Source: Cyclobacteriaceae bacterium
Lineage (GTDB): Bacteria; Bacteroidota; Bacteroidia; Cytophagales; Cyclobacteriaceae
DNA: 22,171 bases
Direction: 5' to 3'
Assembly (NCBI GenBank): GCA_021648745.1
Contig: JAKISE010000050.1
Location: 1 to 22,171, forward strand
Under the pieces are notes generated by a model. That model did no database searches. It was not told the origin of the DNA and worked only from the letters and a program-made list of their open reading frames with translations. Positions 21,978-22,171 of the stretch are shown here, one piece after another; position 1 is the stretch's first letter; each line of letters starts with the position of its first letter. A program made the position numbers and the translations under genes.

Positions 21978-22171
21978 CCCCCTTTTTAATGCATTTAGAG
22001 ATAGTTATTTAGGCACATACTAATTTAGAATGTTCAATATTTTGAGCAGACACCATCCTGTTGATTAGGTTATTGAAGATTGATCCTTTCGCTTGAGAAC
22101 GATTTAAACGATAGCAAAATTCATCAAAATACCTATTAATATTAAAGTCACTTACCCAGGAAAAGGTTGTT
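21978..22171 (-). mobile_element. IS1595-family (ISXO2-like) insertion sequence, partial, continues off the window
   Basis: A minus-strand transposase C-terminus reaches the window edge. The IS end should lie between the LolA-like stop (21977) and the transposase stop (22009). A run of C from 21978 and CTTTTTAATGCATTTAGAG are candidate terminal sequence. The inverted-repeat partner and target duplication are outside the window. Confidence 0.75.
22009..22170 (-). CDS. IS1595-family transposase, C-terminal 53 residues (cut by window end)
   Basis: The minus-strand reading ends in the segments NINRYFDEFCYRLNRSQ and SIFNNLINRMVSAQN. YxDEFCxRxNR is the characteristic C-terminal motif of ISXO2-like DDE transposases. 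The catalytic residues lie further upstream, beyond the window. No internal stop is seen in the visible part. The ORF is too short for ordinary gene calling here. Confidence 0.85.
   Translation of the reverse strand, partial: TTFSWVSDFNINRYFDEFCYRLNRSQAKGSIFNNLINRMVSAQNIEHSKLVCA

Overview
The window looks like chromosome from an AT-rich member of the Bacteroidota, most likely a Cytophagales-type marine or soil bacterium. The evidence is the gene content (RlmN, ClpB, FloA/NfeD, a small Bacteroidota-type VapB, Crp/Fnr with a short HTH, FtsK with a LolA-like protein behind it), several Bacteroidota-type -7 boxes (TAnnTTTG), the near absence of Shine-Dalgarno sequences, and an ISXO2/IS1595-type transposase end. 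The genus cannot be fixed from sequence alone.

Layout. 1-4125 is housekeeping: rlmN (minus) and clpB (plus) with its terminator. 4182-7019 is a tRNA-Leu(GAG) gene followed by a small accessory insertion. The last bases of the tRNA and its trailer recur exactly 2.75 kb downstream, with a third, imperfect copy between. The insert holds a Fic-domain protein with an N-terminal winged helix, behind a striking array of eight RAGCAG motifs, and an orphan ORF. 7129-8660 is the nfeD-floA membrane-microdomain operon with its terminator. 8802-12456 is an accessory strip of small unrelated units: a DUF6557-like protein, an HEPN-like protein, a VapBC module, and a Crp/Fnr regulator with an NAD(P)H:quinone-type oxidoreductase. 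From 9385 on, these are separated by long imperfectly palindromic spacers whose outer ends pair across each gene unit, as attC sites do in integron cassette arrays. No integron integrase is present. 12492-15787 is on the minus strand: a PAP2 phosphatase, a cold-shock protein, a secreted leucine-rich-repeat protein and type II dehydroquinase (aroQ). 15869-21977 is on the plus strand: xerD, pyrD, a frameshifted methyltransferase gene, ftsK and a LolA-like gene. The window ends inside an IS1595-type element inserted just behind the LolA gene.

Functional links. NfeD and FloA are partners. XerD and FtsK act together in chromosome dimer resolution. PyrD is translationally coupled to the broken methyltransferase gene. 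VapB and VapC overlap. The two accessory zones (tRNA island and cassette-like strip) lie on either side of the floA operon and hold almost all the unusual structure: the operator array, the tRNA-end repeats and the attC-like spacers. Dispersed CACAAAG-type repeats and perfect hairpins lie in several other intergenic gaps.
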